Shown: positions 7,492 through 16,294 of the stretch, piece after piece
Numbering within the stretch: the first letter of the stretch is position 1
Layout of the letters: each line of letters begins with the position of its first letter
Assembly: GCA_002009975.1 (NCBI GenBank)
Contig: MTLP01000012.1
Span: 1 to 64,000, forward strand
Length of the DNA stretch: 64,000 bases
Origin: Thermococcus sp. JdFR-02
Lineage (GTDB): Archaea; Methanobacteriota_B; Thermococci; Thermococcales; Thermococcaceae
Direction: 5' to 3'
Notes under the pieces: model-generated
Seen by the model: the letters and a program-made list of their open reading frames with translations, nothing else
Told to the model about the DNA's origin: nothing
The model's database searches: none
Program-made: the position numbers and the translations under genes

Positions 7492-10400
7492 CTAAATAAA
7501 GCTCTTAGCTTTCTTAGACAATTCAATCGTGCTCTCCTTTTCAATTCTCTTTAGCAGCTCTTCTGGGTCTATATAGAATTGCCTTATGTATTCTCCAACC
7601 TCATGCACACTTCTAACTCCCTTCTCTACCATCCATTCCAGCACTATTTTTCTCTTTTCTTTTTCTATTTCTAATTCGGAAAGAGTTAAACCCGTGTGTT
7701 GGGATAGAATATTCATGAACCTGCTTGGAACTCCAGTTGGCACAAGCTCATCCTTTGCTGGATCATACTTGTATAGCTTATTTAGTTGCACGCTCTCGGC
7801 TTCAATTCCAGAGACCTCTGCAATCTCAGTTATCCTCCTTATGGTTCCCTTCTTTCTACTGTGGTATCTAACTTGCATTATAATAATATCCAGAGCTGGA
7901 ATCATGATTCTTGGAACGCTCATTGGAGGACTCTCCAATCTTATAATGGTTTCTCTGGCTGAGTTAGAGTGAATTGTTCCCATACAATTTGAGACTATTA
8001 TCCCTCCAAATTTACCAGCTATGTACGTATGGTTGTCAGCTACAGTCAGATCGTACACATAATCATTCACTTCGATTTCTTCTATTGCCACTATTTTGTC
8101 CCAATAAACATTGGCATCAGCTAATAACTTAAGTTCTTCTGAATCCAATATCTCAGATATTTGGTTTAGTTTCCCTCTTGAAATTGCCCTTTTTCCTATT
8201 TCATATGCTTCAATTGTGCTTCTTGTTGAAACTCCCATTAAAAATGCCAATTGTTCTTGGGTTAAACCCTTCTCTTTTCTAATTTCTTTTAAGAGCTTTC
8301 CAATATTGGGGACAGAATCAATCGAAGTTCCTGCTTTTTTAAGGATTTCCACTAGTTTCTCGGCTTTTATAGTATGAGTGAACCCAATCCTTTTAGCAAA
8401 TTTCATTAAGTTCTCTTTTCCACTTATGCAAATCTTATAGTAAGGTCCAATGTTGCCTTTTCCATCCTTTTCTTGAGCTGAAACATGGGAAATAATCCCA
8501 AATCTAAGCAATAGATAAGGCAATATTATCGCTAAGTTTCTATTTGCTGTTACAAATTCAATTGTATTCGTTCTTTCATTTACATGGGCATCTGAATCAA
8601 AGAGTCCTTGTATGAACTCTGCTAAATCTTTGTTATTTGATTTCATTATTTTCTCTGGAACTCTAAATGTTCTCGTTTTATTACCAACTGGGATATTCTT
8701 TGAGAGTTTCCTAACAACCTCTTTATTATATGCTCTAACTCTCTTATATTCTCCATAATCCAAAACCTTAACGTCAACAAACTTAGAGAGTTTACTTGCA
8801 AATTTTTCTATTACCTTCTCATCAGAATTCACAAAATCTATATAATCCGTTCCTAAATGCCCATTTCCAAGTAGTGCACCAATTAAGTACGCATCTGGTG
8901 GATCCTCACCATCTATGCTTATCTTTCTTGGTAAAGCTATGTAATCTCCAATTTTTGCCCTCTCCGCATTAATTTCCACAATTCCATTCTCAATTTTGTA
9001 AATCGGATGATCGGGAGTTAAGGTTATCTCTTTTCCACTCTTTGTTTTGATTTTGAGCATCTTTCCTTTGTATTTTCTTCTCCAAATTCTTGTAACTAAC
9101 TTATCCTCAATTTTGAAAGTTTCTTTGTTAAAGCTCTTTATGTAAACATTTTCACTAGATACATCAATCCACTCGAATTCTCCCTCTTTTTGGGAGGCAT
9201 GTTTTCTAAAGAACCGTTCAGCAAATTTTCCAATTTCAATGACTTGCCCATCGGCTAAGAGTATTAGTTCATCTTTAAGTAAAGCACCATCATGTCCCGT
9301 ATTCATTGCCGTGAACATCGTCCTAGCTTCTGGACCTCTAACCTCACCGACTATAATCCTATCTGGACGCATTCTTAATGTGTTTTTGACCAAATCGTCC
9401 ATCGTAATTTCTCCCTTACCTTCAACGTTTGGGGGTCTTGTTTCCAATCTTATCCAATGCTCAATTGGTAACTGTAACTCAGCAGTGTCTTCTATACTAA
9501 TAACACGCTCACTTGGTGGGATAAACATCGCCAAAGAGTTTAAGGTGGTTGTTTTACCCGAACCAGTTCCACCTGCGATTAATATGTTAGCTGGCTTGAT
9601 CCTTAATCCATCAACGTATATCCAAAACAGTGCTGCAACGTCTAAGTTCATCGTACCATACTTTATAAGGTCTACAATCGTTAATGGGTCCTTTTTGAAC
9701 TTTCTGATAGTTAAGGTAGGACCTTCAATAGAAATTGGGGCTATTGTAGCATTTACTCTACTTCCATCTGGTAAACGAGCATCTAAAAGAGGGCTTTGTT
9801 GGTCTATTCTTCTCCCGACCTCTCTCGCAATACGTTCGATAATGTTTAATATCTCCCTATCTTCGTCAAAAATAATGTTTGTTTTACACATGTTGAAACG
9901 TCTATGCCACACATAAACGGGCTTTCTTGTTCCAATAACCATTATTTCTTCTAAGTTATCATCTCTGACCAAAGGATCTAATTTTCCATAACCAATCATG
10001 TTTTGAACTATTAACTCTGAAAGAACCTCTATTCTACCTTCCGAAAGAGTTGGAGCCATCTCTCTTACCATATTTCTAACGGCTTTCAAAAACACCCTAC
10101 GCCTCTCTTCTAAGTTTGGTATGCTCTCAGGATCTATTTGAATTTCAACAACAGCCCTGTCTCTAACCATCTTTAGAAGCTTTTCTTCCTCTTTGCTAAG
10201 CTCAGGAAGTTTAAGTTCATATATCGGGATTGGCTCGCCTTTAACTTTTAATATACGAACATTCCCGTAAACATCCAATACTTTAACATCTTTACCATAA
10301 ACGGGAACTGCAGGCTTTTTCATTGTTGTTTCAAGTATCTCCTGCAAGCTAAGTGGCTTTATACCTACTTCTTCACTTTCAGTTGTTGGTGGAGAAACCG

Positions 10401-10605
10401 AAGATTTTGATTGAAGCTTGAGTATCTCCTCTAACCCTCTAACCTTAGGCTCCAAAGGAAGTTCTGTAGGTTCTTCCTTTTTTGAAACTGGTTCTGTTTC
10501 TTTACCAAGCTCCTCAAATACACTTTCAAGGGGGGCAACATCTTCACTTAATACTTCTTCTATCCAAGATAATCTGGATTTTCTTTTTTTCTTCTCCTCC
10601 ACCAT
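7492..10605 (-). CDS. klbA: KlbA-type secretion ATPase (T2SSE/TadA family) interrupted by an intein
   Basis: About 1037 residues encoded, of which 433 are an intein, leaving a mature ATPase of about 604. The extein has an acidic N-terminal region (about 1-135), an N-terminal T2SSE domain, Walker A GGTGSGKTTTLN (about residue 345-356 from this start), an Asp box with ISIEDTAELQLP, Walker B/Glu region RPDRIIVGEVRGPEA, and the His box HDG//CMGTIHSNSA, which the intein splits. Hexameric ATPases of this family power pilus assembly or secretion at the membrane. The insertion point and Ala1 identify it with the known KlbA inteins of Pyrococcus and Methanocaldococcus. Its start overlaps the end of the upstream gene by about 60 bases. 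ATG 10605 is preferred to GTG 10614 because GTGAG sits 4 bases ahead of it. Confidence 0.93.
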   Translation of the reverse strand: MVEEKKKRKSRLSWIEEVLSEDVAPLESVFEELGKETEPVSKKEEPTELPLEPKVRGLEEILKLQSKSSVSPPTTESEEVGIKPLSLQEILETTMKKPAVPVYGKDVKVLDVYGNVRILKVKGEPIPIYELKLPELSKEEEKLLKMVRDRAVVEIQIDPESIPNLEERRRVFLKAVRNMVREMAPTLSEGRIEVLSELIVQNMIGYGKLDPLVRDDNLEEIMVIGTRKPVYVWHRRFNMCKTNIIFDEDREILNIIERIAREVGRRIDQQSPLLDARLPDGSRVNATIAPISIEGPTLTIRKFKKDPLTIVDLIKYGTMNLDVAALFWIYVDGLRIKPANILIAGGTGSGKTTTLNSLAMFIPPSERVISIEDTAELQLPIEHWIRLETRPPNVEGKGEITMDDLVKNTLRMRPDRIIVGEVRGPEARTMFTAMNTGHDGALLKDELILLADGQVIEIGKFAERFFRKHASQKEGEFEWIDVSSENVYIKSFNKETFKIEDKLVTRIWRRKYKGKMLKIKTKSGKEITLTPDHPIYKIENGIVEINAERAKIGDYIALPRKISIDGEDPPDAYLIGALLGNGHLGTDYIDFVNSDEKVIEKFASKLSKFVDVKVLDYGEYKRVRAYNKEVVRKLSKNIPVGNKTRTFRVPEKIMKSNNKDLAEFIQGLFDSDAHVNERTNTIEFVTANRNLAIILPYLLLRFGIISHVSAQEKDGKGNIGPYYKICISGKENLMKFAKRIGFTHTIKAEKLVEILKKAGTSIDSVPNIGKLLKEIRKEKGLTQEQLAFLMGVSTRSTIEAYEIGKRAISRGKLNQISEILDSEELKLLADANVYWDKIVAIEEIEVNDYVYDLTVADNHTYIAGKFGGIIVSNCMGTIHSNSARETIIRLESPPMSVPRIMIPALDIIIMQVRYHSRKKGTIRRITEIAEVSGIEAESVQLNKLYKYDPAKDELVPTGVPSRFMNILSQHTGLTLSELEIEKEKRKIVLEWMVEKGVRSVHEVGEYIRQFYIDPEELLKRIEKESTIELSKKAKSFI
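7987..9285 (-). mobile_element. KlbA intein (class 2, Ala1) with homing-endonuclease and HTH domains
   Basis: 433 residues. The N-terminal junction is HDG/ALLKDELILLADG, so residue 1 is Ala and not Cys or Ser. The C-terminal junction is GGIIVSN/CMGT, with Ser rather than His before the terminal Asn and Cys at +1. Intein block B is LTPDHPIY. Two LAGLIDADG-type motifs are visible: LIGALLGNGHL, where the usual acidic residue is Asn, and FIQGLFDSDAHV. Near the C-terminus is an XRE-type helix-turn-helix (KEKGLTQEQLAFLMGVS). Class 2 KlbA inteins splice by direct attack of Cys+1 on the N-terminal junction; that the same happens here is inferred. Confidence 0.93.
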
Positions 10606-11578
10606 ATCTCTCACTTCTCAAGCTATTTGTCCAATAAACTTTATATTTAATCTCCAAATCTTGACTTCCCAACCAAACAACCCATACAGGGAAATCATAT
10701 TCTGGGAGTTTTTTAAGGGGAGTAAATTCCTTTACAATCTTCCTTCCCGATATTAAATTATTCGAGAGCCTATAAATATTAAACGTTTTCTCAGGTTGTG
10801 TCTCGATTTTACCCTTTTTCTGGATTCCTGTGTATTCGGGTAAAATCTTCCTTACATATTCATTAAAAGTTGTAGAATATTCTGGCTCAAAGTCATAACA
10901 TTCCGCACCCTCAAATATTACTGGCATTCCTACTACAAAAACTGTGTTAAATTTTCCATCTTTATTCGGTATATTCTTCAATACTAAGTTTACACTTCCC
11001 TCATATTTAATTATTTTTATAAACTCATCTTTCCCCAAAAATGTGCTTTGAATGTTGAAATAATATTGAGGCATTAGTATAACTTGAGGTACTATAGTTT
11101 CGTAGAAAAAGTTTGTTTTGTCATCAATTGTTCCTATGATATATTTTGTAGTACCATTTTCATAAACAACTTTAACTGAGGTTGGGAAGTATGTTTCATA
11201 GTCTTCGGGAGTTATTATTATAGAACCGTTCTTTTTCACGTTTATTCTTACTTTAAGGACCTCATAGGGATTAATCCAGAAACCAGGGAGATAATTAAAG
11301 GTATTTAAATAGGGATTAATGTAAGTTTCATTATCAATCTCACCCAAGATTTCTCCATTCTCTCTATAAATAGTGTAATTATAGAAGGGATTCACAACAA
11401 TAAACTTTTGTATTGGGGCAGTATTTATGAGAGTAACGTTTATTTCCATCTTTAGCTCAGCCTTCACTCCAATGTTATTATAGTCAGTTCCAGGTAAGGG
11501 ATACTCCTCCCCAGCGACACTTAAAGAAAAAATCATTATCATGAAAACAAACAAAAGATAAAATGAGGGCTTTTTCAT
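10544..11578 (-). CDS. Hypothetical secreted protein of the KlbA operon
   Basis: 344 residues. A Sec-type signal peptide (MKKPSFYLLF onward, cleavage plausible near SVAG/EEY) is followed by a beta-rich extracytoplasmic region with many N-glycosylation sequons (NVT, NYT, NET). There is no C-terminal anchor. The ATG at 11578 follows a GAGGTGGGA ribosome-binding site. It lies between the DUF515-like gene and klbA and overlaps the klbA start by about 60 bases, so it very probably works with the secretion system, for instance as an external component. No family recognised. Confidence 0.7.
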   Translation of the reverse strand: MKKPSFYLLFVFMIMIFSLSVAGEEYPLPGTDYNNIGVKAELKMEINVTLINTAPIQKFIVVNPFYNYTIYRENGEILGEIDNETYINPYLNTFNYLPGFWINPYEVLKVRINVKKNGSIIITPEDYETYFPTSVKVVYENGTTKYIIGTIDDKTNFFYETIVPQVILMPQYYFNIQSTFLGKDEFIKIIKYEGSVNLVLKNIPNKDGKFNTVFVVGMPVIFEGAECYDFEPEYSTTFNEYVRKILPEYTGIQKKGKIETQPEKTFNIYRLSNNLISGRKIVKEFTPLKKLPEYDFPVWVVWLGSQDLEIKYKVYWTNSLRSERYGGGEEKKKIQIILDRRSIK

Positions 11579-11588
11579 ATCTCCCACC

Positions 11589-13004
11589 TCATCCTGTAAC
11601 TTTTGCAATGTATAGCATGTCCTTGTAGTTTAGTATATCCGTGACAAACTCTGCAGGGACTTCCACTATCACTAAAAACCTTACAGTTGGATCTAACACT
11701 AACATTCCAGAATCCTTTTCCAAATCTATAACCTTCCACCCATACTTTTCAAGTTGTGCTTTAACTTCTTCAGGCGAAGCTATTTTGTTTGCCGCTATTG
11801 CTTTCAAAACTTCAGCTAAGTTCACGTTATAGCTATAGAAAGCGTTAGAGCTTTCACTGCTTGACTGGCTTGTTGTGTATTGCTCACTTGATGATTGAGA
11901 ACTTGTGATTGATGTCTGCCCCGGAGCATATGATGTTGATTGAGATTCACTATACGTTGTTGATGCTGAGGAGGTAACAGTAGTGCCTTCACTTTGAGAT
12001 TCACTCAACGAGATTTGACCAACAGTTGTTGGCAATAATATCATGTCAACAAAACCTTCATCTGCTATTTTTATATACTCCCCTTTTGTACCGTTTTTCG
12101 CATATATCTTAATCTTATCTCCCGGAGATATAAATGCACCAACAATGCTATCTCTACTCAAAACTAACGCTATCTTTACCATTTCAACCTTCTCTATAGA
12201 GTACTGCAATAACTCATTATAATCCGTTATTCTGCTTATGATGTACTTAGCCTCAACTTTTGTATAAATCCTCTTCTCTTCTCCTCTCTTCAGTATTACT
12301 TTTTGTGAAGGCAATGAATCAATAAGATATTGGTAATATTTCTGCCATAGATTAAGCAAATATGGATTTGGATCTATAGCGAGGACTTCTTCCTTAGTTT
12401 GAGCTTTGTTAATTTTTTCTTTTAACATGTTTAAGGTTTGCACAGTTTCTTTCTTTAGATCTTCTGGTAAAGGCTGAATAAGCAAGTGCTCAAATGATTG
12501 CTCGATTATTAATGTTTGATTCATTTTTATCATATTCAGCTCTTCCAGTGCTTTTCTCTCTGCTTCCCGCCTCTTTTGTTCTTCAATTTCTGCTAATGCC
12601 TTCTCATATTCAGCTTTTATATCAATCTGATTAAGTTCTTCGATACTTTGAGCTTTCTTTATTTTATCAATCAACTCAAACTTTCTTGTGTTATTTTCAA
12701 GCTCTCCAGTAAAGTATTGATTAACAATTGCTAATTTTTCTTGTCTCGCCTTTTCTAATTCTCTAGCGGCTCTACTCTGCATGTAAGTGTAGACTGCAAA
12801 ACTTATTATCAAGATTATTATCAAGAGAACAGAAGCGCCTATAATAATCCTCCTCTTTTTTTCTCTTTCTCTTAAAGCTCCAATTTTAGAAACTTTTTCT
12901 GGAGGTACTTTTGGAGGAGGGACTTGGGAAGGGGGCTTTTGCTCGCCCGCCATTTTACCCAATTCCCTCAATCTTCTAATTTTCTCCTCAATACTTTCAG
13001 ACAC
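11589..13004 (-). CDS. DUF515-like membrane protein with coiled coil and Ser/Thr-rich segment
   Basis: About 471 residues. A cytoplasmic N-terminal helix (SIEEKIRRLRELGKMAG) is followed by a Pro-rich stretch (PPSQVPPPKVPPEK), a single membrane helix near residues 55-78, a long charged coiled coil (about 80-200), and a beta domain. A Ser/Thr/Gln-rich low-complexity segment of about 65 residues precedes a compact C-terminal domain. The layout and location beside KlbA fit the archaeal DUF515 family, from memory. First gene of the five-gene operon. A GTG start at 13004 is chosen for the GGTGGTGA ribosome-binding site. Likely bitopic scaffold of the pilus/secretion machine; this is inference. Confidence 0.75.
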   Translation of the reverse strand: MSESIEEKIRRLRELGKMAGEQKPPSQVPPPKVPPEKVSKIGALREREKKRRIIIGASVLLIIILIISFAVYTYMQSRAARELEKARQEKLAIVNQYFTGELENNTRKFELIDKIKKAQSIEELNQIDIKAEYEKALAEIEEQKRREAERKALEELNMIKMNQTLIIEQSFEHLLIQPLPEDLKKETVQTLNMLKEKINKAQTKEEVLAIDPNPYLLNLWQKYYQYLIDSLPSQKVILKRGEEKRIYTKVEAKYIISRITDYNELLQYSIEKVEMVKIALVLSRDSIVGAFISPGDKIKIYAKNGTKGEYIKIADEGFVDMILLPTTVGQISLSESQSEGTTVTSSASTTYSESQSTSYAPGQTSITSSQSSSEQYTTSQSSSESSNAFYSYNVNLAEVLKAIAANKIASPEEVKAQLEKYGWKVIDLEKDSGMLVLDPTVRFLVIVEVPAEFVTDILNYKDMLYIAKVTG

Positions 13005-13102
13005 ACCAGTCACCACCATGAGAGTTATCGTTAAAATCAAATACACCTATATTCGAATTAGTTTTTTGAATATTAAACCTTATTTAGATTTTGGTGGTGA
13101 TT

Positions 13103-13444
13103 ATGGAAAAGTTAGTAATTAAAGTAGCAAAAATTAAGGGAAACTGTCCTGTATTTAAAGTAGGAGATAAGATAGTTATTGAAGGACCATCTGTAAATCT
13201 TAAAGAGACAGATGCTATATGTACACATGCATTTGCATCACTTTTACCATATATCGTTGCTCTCCGCAAAGGTGTTAAACCAAGCGAAATAGGTCTTGGA
13301 AAAGGCGAGAAAGCTTATATACAATGCTTAGACCCAGGACCACCCTATACAGAAGGTGGAACAGCTATTTTTGAAGTAACTCTTGAGAGAGGTGAAAAAG
13401 ATGAAACAAAGAAAAGCATGGGCAATAGTGAAAGAGGTGATTGA
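13103..13444 (+). CDS. TIGR04076 family protein
   Basis: 113 residues with the hallmarks of this family: an early GNCPVFKVGDK element, a central CTHAFASLLPYIVALRKG helix and a C-terminal AYIQCLDPGPPYTEGGTAIFEV with Cys and the PGPPYTxGGT motif. Members are small cytoplasmic proteins of unknown function, often near redox enzymes. The start at 13103 follows GGTGGTGATT. Its last 44 bases overlap the following GTPase gene in another frame. Confidence 0.85.
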   Translation: MEKLVIKVAKIKGNCPVFKVGDKIVIEGPSVNLKETDAICTHAFASLLPYIVALRKGVKPSEIGLGKGEKAYIQCLDPGPPYTEGGTAIFEVTLERGEKDETKKSMGNSERGD

Positions 13445-14474
13445 CGAAGCTGACATTGTCATTGAGGTAGTTGATGCCAGAGATCCGTTAGGAACAAGGA
13501 ATGAGAAGGTTGAACGCTTAGTTAGGGAGAGCGGAAAAAAATTGTTAATAGTTATGAACAAAGCCGATTTAGTCCCTAAGAAGTGGGCTGAGGAATATAA
13601 GCGGAAAAATAGAGATGTTCCAATCATCTTTGTAAGTGCGAGAGAACATTTGGGAACGGGAATCTTAAGGAGAGAGATTAAAAAATTGGCAAAAGAAATA
13701 CAAAAAGAAGAAAATGAAAGGATAAAAGTAGCATTGGTTGGTTATCCAAATGTTGGAAAAAGTACAATAATAAATGTGCTAAAAGGAAAGCATGCCGTTG
13801 CCGTTGCCCCAATCCCGGGGTACACAAAAGGAAAGCAGTTGATAAGACTAACGAAAAGAATTTATCTCCTTGATTCCCCTGGAGTTGTTCCAATCGATGA
13901 TTTTGATGAGTTGGTTATTAGAGGTAGCTTTCCAGCAGATAAAATTGAAGAGCCCGTAAAACCAGCTTTAAAACTCATTAGAAGAATTTTAGAAACAAGA
14001 AAGGAAGCTTTAATTGAAAAATATGACATCCAAGAATTTGAAGATGAGGAGCAGATTTTAGAGGCGATTGGAAGAAGGAAGGGAATAATAAGAAAAGGCG
14101 GAGAAGTTGACTTAGAGGAAACTGCACGCTACTTTTTAAGGGAATGGCAAACAGGGAAATTCACACTCTTTGGTAAGGAGGAGAAAAAGAAAAGTAAAAT
14201 TATATTTGACTTTGAAGACATTTTAGATGAAATTGAAGAAGAAAAGCTTTTAGATCCAAGAAGGATAATTTGGAAGTTTAAAGAAGATATTAAGCCAAGT
14301 AGCATTAAAAAAGTCGGATTTAGAGAGATTGACGAGTTTGTTGTTGGAATTGCAACCGGATTTAAGAAGTGTGATGGTGGACTTAAGATCTTAGAGGAGC
14401 TAACAGGTAAAAAGACTATAGCAAGCGAGTGTTTTGGTAGAAAGTGGAAGGGGGTAGTTGCTATTTTAGGATGA
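13401..14474 (+). CDS. Circularly permuted GTPase (YlqF/Nog2-like)
   Basis: 357 residues. The G motifs occur in permuted order: G4 NKADLVP, G5 SARE, then G1 GYPNVGKSTIIN and G3 DSPGVV, which defines the YlqF/YawG superfamily. These GTPases act in large ribosomal subunit assembly. The C-terminal half carries an acidic linker and a charged region found in archaeal members. The ATG at 13401 is preferred because GAGAGGTG lies about 8 bases upstream; the longer TTG-initiated reading would place that site inside the gene. It overlaps the previous gene by 44 bases. Confidence 0.92.
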   Translation: MKQRKAWAIVKEVIDEADIVIEVVDARDPLGTRNEKVERLVRESGKKLLIVMNKADLVPKKWAEEYKRKNRDVPIIFVSAREHLGTGILRREIKKLAKEIQKEENERIKVALVGYPNVGKSTIINVLKGKHAVAVAPIPGYTKGKQLIRLTKRIYLLDSPGVVPIDDFDELVIRGSFPADKIEEPVKPALKLIRRILETRKEALIEKYDIQEFEDEEQILEAIGRRKGIIRKGGEVDLEETARYFLREWQTGKFTLFGKEEKKKSKIIFDFEDILDEIEEEKLLDPRRIIWKFKEDIKPSSIKKVGFREIDEFVVGIATGFKKCDGGLKILEELTGKKTIASECFGRKWKGVVAILG

Positions 14475-14550
14475 CATTGTTAAATAAAAACGTTTACATT
14501 TATACAAAATGTTTATAAATTCTTTTTCCTATTTAGTGGGGGGAAGCACT

Positions 14551-15576
14551 ATGAATAAGAGAATTGCAGTTTTTGTCATTCTTTTGATTGTAAGTATAGC
14601 CTTTGGATGCATTGGAAACTCTCAGCAAGAGACTGCTACTCCAGAAAAGCCCAAAGCTTTAACAATATCAACGACAACGAGCCTATATGACACTGGAATT
14701 TTGGAAGAGGTTGTTGCACCAGCGTTTAAAGAAAAGTATAATATAGAGTTGCGTTTTATTCCCAAAGGGACGGGTGGAGCAATAATGGATGCAAAGAATG
14801 GTGCAAGTGATGCTATTTTAGTTCACGCACTTTCCAAGGAGCAAGTTTTCATGGAAGAAGGTTATGGAGTAAACAGAAAGGTGTTTGCATATAATTTCTT
14901 CGTGATTGTAGGACCAAAGGATGATCCAGCAGGAATTAGAGGTTTAAATGTCATAGATGCCCTTAAGAAGATAGTCGAATATGGAAGGGCTCATCCAGAC
15001 CAGCTCATCTGGATTTCAAGGGATGATGGCTCTGGAACCAATACCAAGGAAATAGCTTTGTGGAAGGCAGCTGGCTTTGAGTTTGAGAACCTCAAGAATG
15101 AGAAGTGGTTTGGAACAACAGGTTCAGGAATGGGAAATACACTTCTCTACACCAGCGAGAGAAAGGCTTATACCCTCTCCGATATCGGAACCTATCTCAA
15201 ATACCAAAAAGAGGGTAAAATTGATTTAGATATGCTCGTTGACAAAGGAGAGCAGCTCATAAATGTATACGCTATAATCATCATAAACCCCAAGAAGATT
15301 GAAGATAAGGACTTTGATGGGGCAATGCTCTTGGCTAAGTGGCTTACCTCCGAAGAGGGACAAAAAGCAATAGCCGAATATGGAAAAGATGAATTCGGCA
15401 GACCACTATTCTATCCAGCGATTCCGGTTTTGGAGAAGGAAGAAGGGAACGTCTTTGAGTGGATACTTAAGTATGGATTTATAAAAGATGGTGACATTTA
15501 TACTGAGTGTCCCAAAAAATACAGATACAATCCGGGGGACATGAAATTTTATGAATTTAAGATCGATTTAAGTTAA
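14551..15576 (+). CDS. tupA: Tungstate ABC transporter substrate-binding lipoprotein (TupA)
   Basis: 341 residues. A lipoprotein-like signal peptide ends in SIAFGCIGN (lipobox-type Cys about residue 22), then a Thr/Pro linker and the TupA binding fold: TISTTTSLYDTGILEE at the N-terminal lobe, PKGTGGAIMDAKNGASDA, and SRDDGSGTNTKE. These TTTS and SRxDxSGT elements define the TupA group, distinct from the WtpA protein of Pyrococcus furiosus. Tungstate import would feed tungstopterin enzymes such as the GAPOR encoded at 56.6 kb. Start chosen at 14551 after GTGGGGGGAAG; the earlier in-frame ATG lies in the TATA-like region. Confidence 0.92.
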   Translation: MNKRIAVFVILLIVSIAFGCIGNSQQETATPEKPKALTISTTTSLYDTGILEEVVAPAFKEKYNIELRFIPKGTGGAIMDAKNGASDAILVHALSKEQVFMEEGYGVNRKVFAYNFFVIVGPKDDPAGIRGLNVIDALKKIVEYGRAHPDQLIWISRDDGSGTNTKEIALWKAAGFEFENLKNEKWFGTTGSGMGNTLLYTSERKAYTLSDIGTYLKYQKEGKIDLDMLVDKGEQLINVYAIIIINPKKIEDKDFDGAMLLAKWLTSEEGQKAIAEYGKDEFGRPLFYPAIPVLEKEEGNVFEWILKYGFIKDGDIYTECPKKYRYNPGDMKFYEFKIDLS

Positions 15577-15586
15577 AGGTGAGCTA

Positions 15587-16294
15587 ATGGCTTGGGACTA
15601 TATAATTCAGGGATTTAAAGAAGCCCTTGGACTGATCACACAGGATTATGTCATAGAAATTGCACTTAGGTCGATAAAAGTCTCTGGGTTAGCTACATTA
15701 ATAGCCGTTGCTTGGTCTCTGCCCCTTTCTATTTTTATAGGCTTAACGAACTTCCGTGGAAAATGGGCTGTAAAGGGTTTAATTAACGGCTTAATGGGAG
15801 TTCCTACAGTAATTTGGGGACTTATCCTATATCTATTTTTAGTTCCCAAGGGTCCATTTGGAGCCTTAGGACTTCTTTATACTGAAATGGGAATAAGCAT
15901 TGGTCAAGCTTTGTTAATAACCCCCATTATCATAAGCATAGTTGTAAATTCTCTTGAAGCTATTGAAGTTGAAATTAGGGAGTTAGCTCTAACTTTAGGA
16001 GCAGATGAAATCAGGGCTTCCTTTCAAGTAGTTACAGAAAGTTTTGGAGGGATAATCCTAGCTATAATAGCTGGATTTAACAGAGCGATTGCCGAGCTTG
16101 GAATAGCTCTGATGATTGGTGGGAATATCTACGTTAAAGGTGGGTATTACAACACGCGAGTGCTGACTACGGCAATTCAAATGTATACTGTTAGAGCTGA
16201 GGTTAGCATTGCTATAGCCCTTGGGATAATACTGATGAGTATCGTTTTGGGAATAAACCTCTTATCAAATCTAATCAGGAAGTGGTTGTCATGA
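15587..16294 (+). CDS. tupB: Tungstate ABC transporter permease (TupB)
   Basis: 235 residues with about five or six membrane helices and the ABC permease EAA loop (LALTLGADEIRASFQVV, around residues 135-150, followed by Gly-rich ILAIIAGFNRAIAELG). It sits between tupA (10-base gap, GGTGAG site) and tupC (ATGA overlap). Its length and context match TupB. Forms the membrane channel of the tungstate importer. Confidence 0.92.
   Translation: MAWDYIIQGFKEALGLITQDYVIEIALRSIKVSGLATLIAVAWSLPLSIFIGLTNFRGKWAVKGLINGLMGVPTVIWGLILYLFLVPKGPFGALGLLYTEMGISIGQALLITPIIISIVVNSLEAIEVEIRELALTLGADEIRASFQVVTESFGGIILAIIAGFNRAIAELGIALMIGGNIYVKGGYYNTRVLTTAIQMYTVRAEVSIAIALGIILMSIVLGINLLSNLIRKWLS

Noticed and set aside
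9239-9916. Long plus-strand open frame opposite klbA (225 residues)
   Set aside because: It mirrors the conserved ATPase and intein codons, is Ser/Ile-rich as expected from antisense reading, and has no ribosome-binding site.
13401-13444. Frameshift joining the TIGR04076 protein and the GTPase
   Set aside because: Both proteins are full length on their own; the 44-base overlap has its own ribosome-binding site for the second start and is an ordinary coupled overlap.
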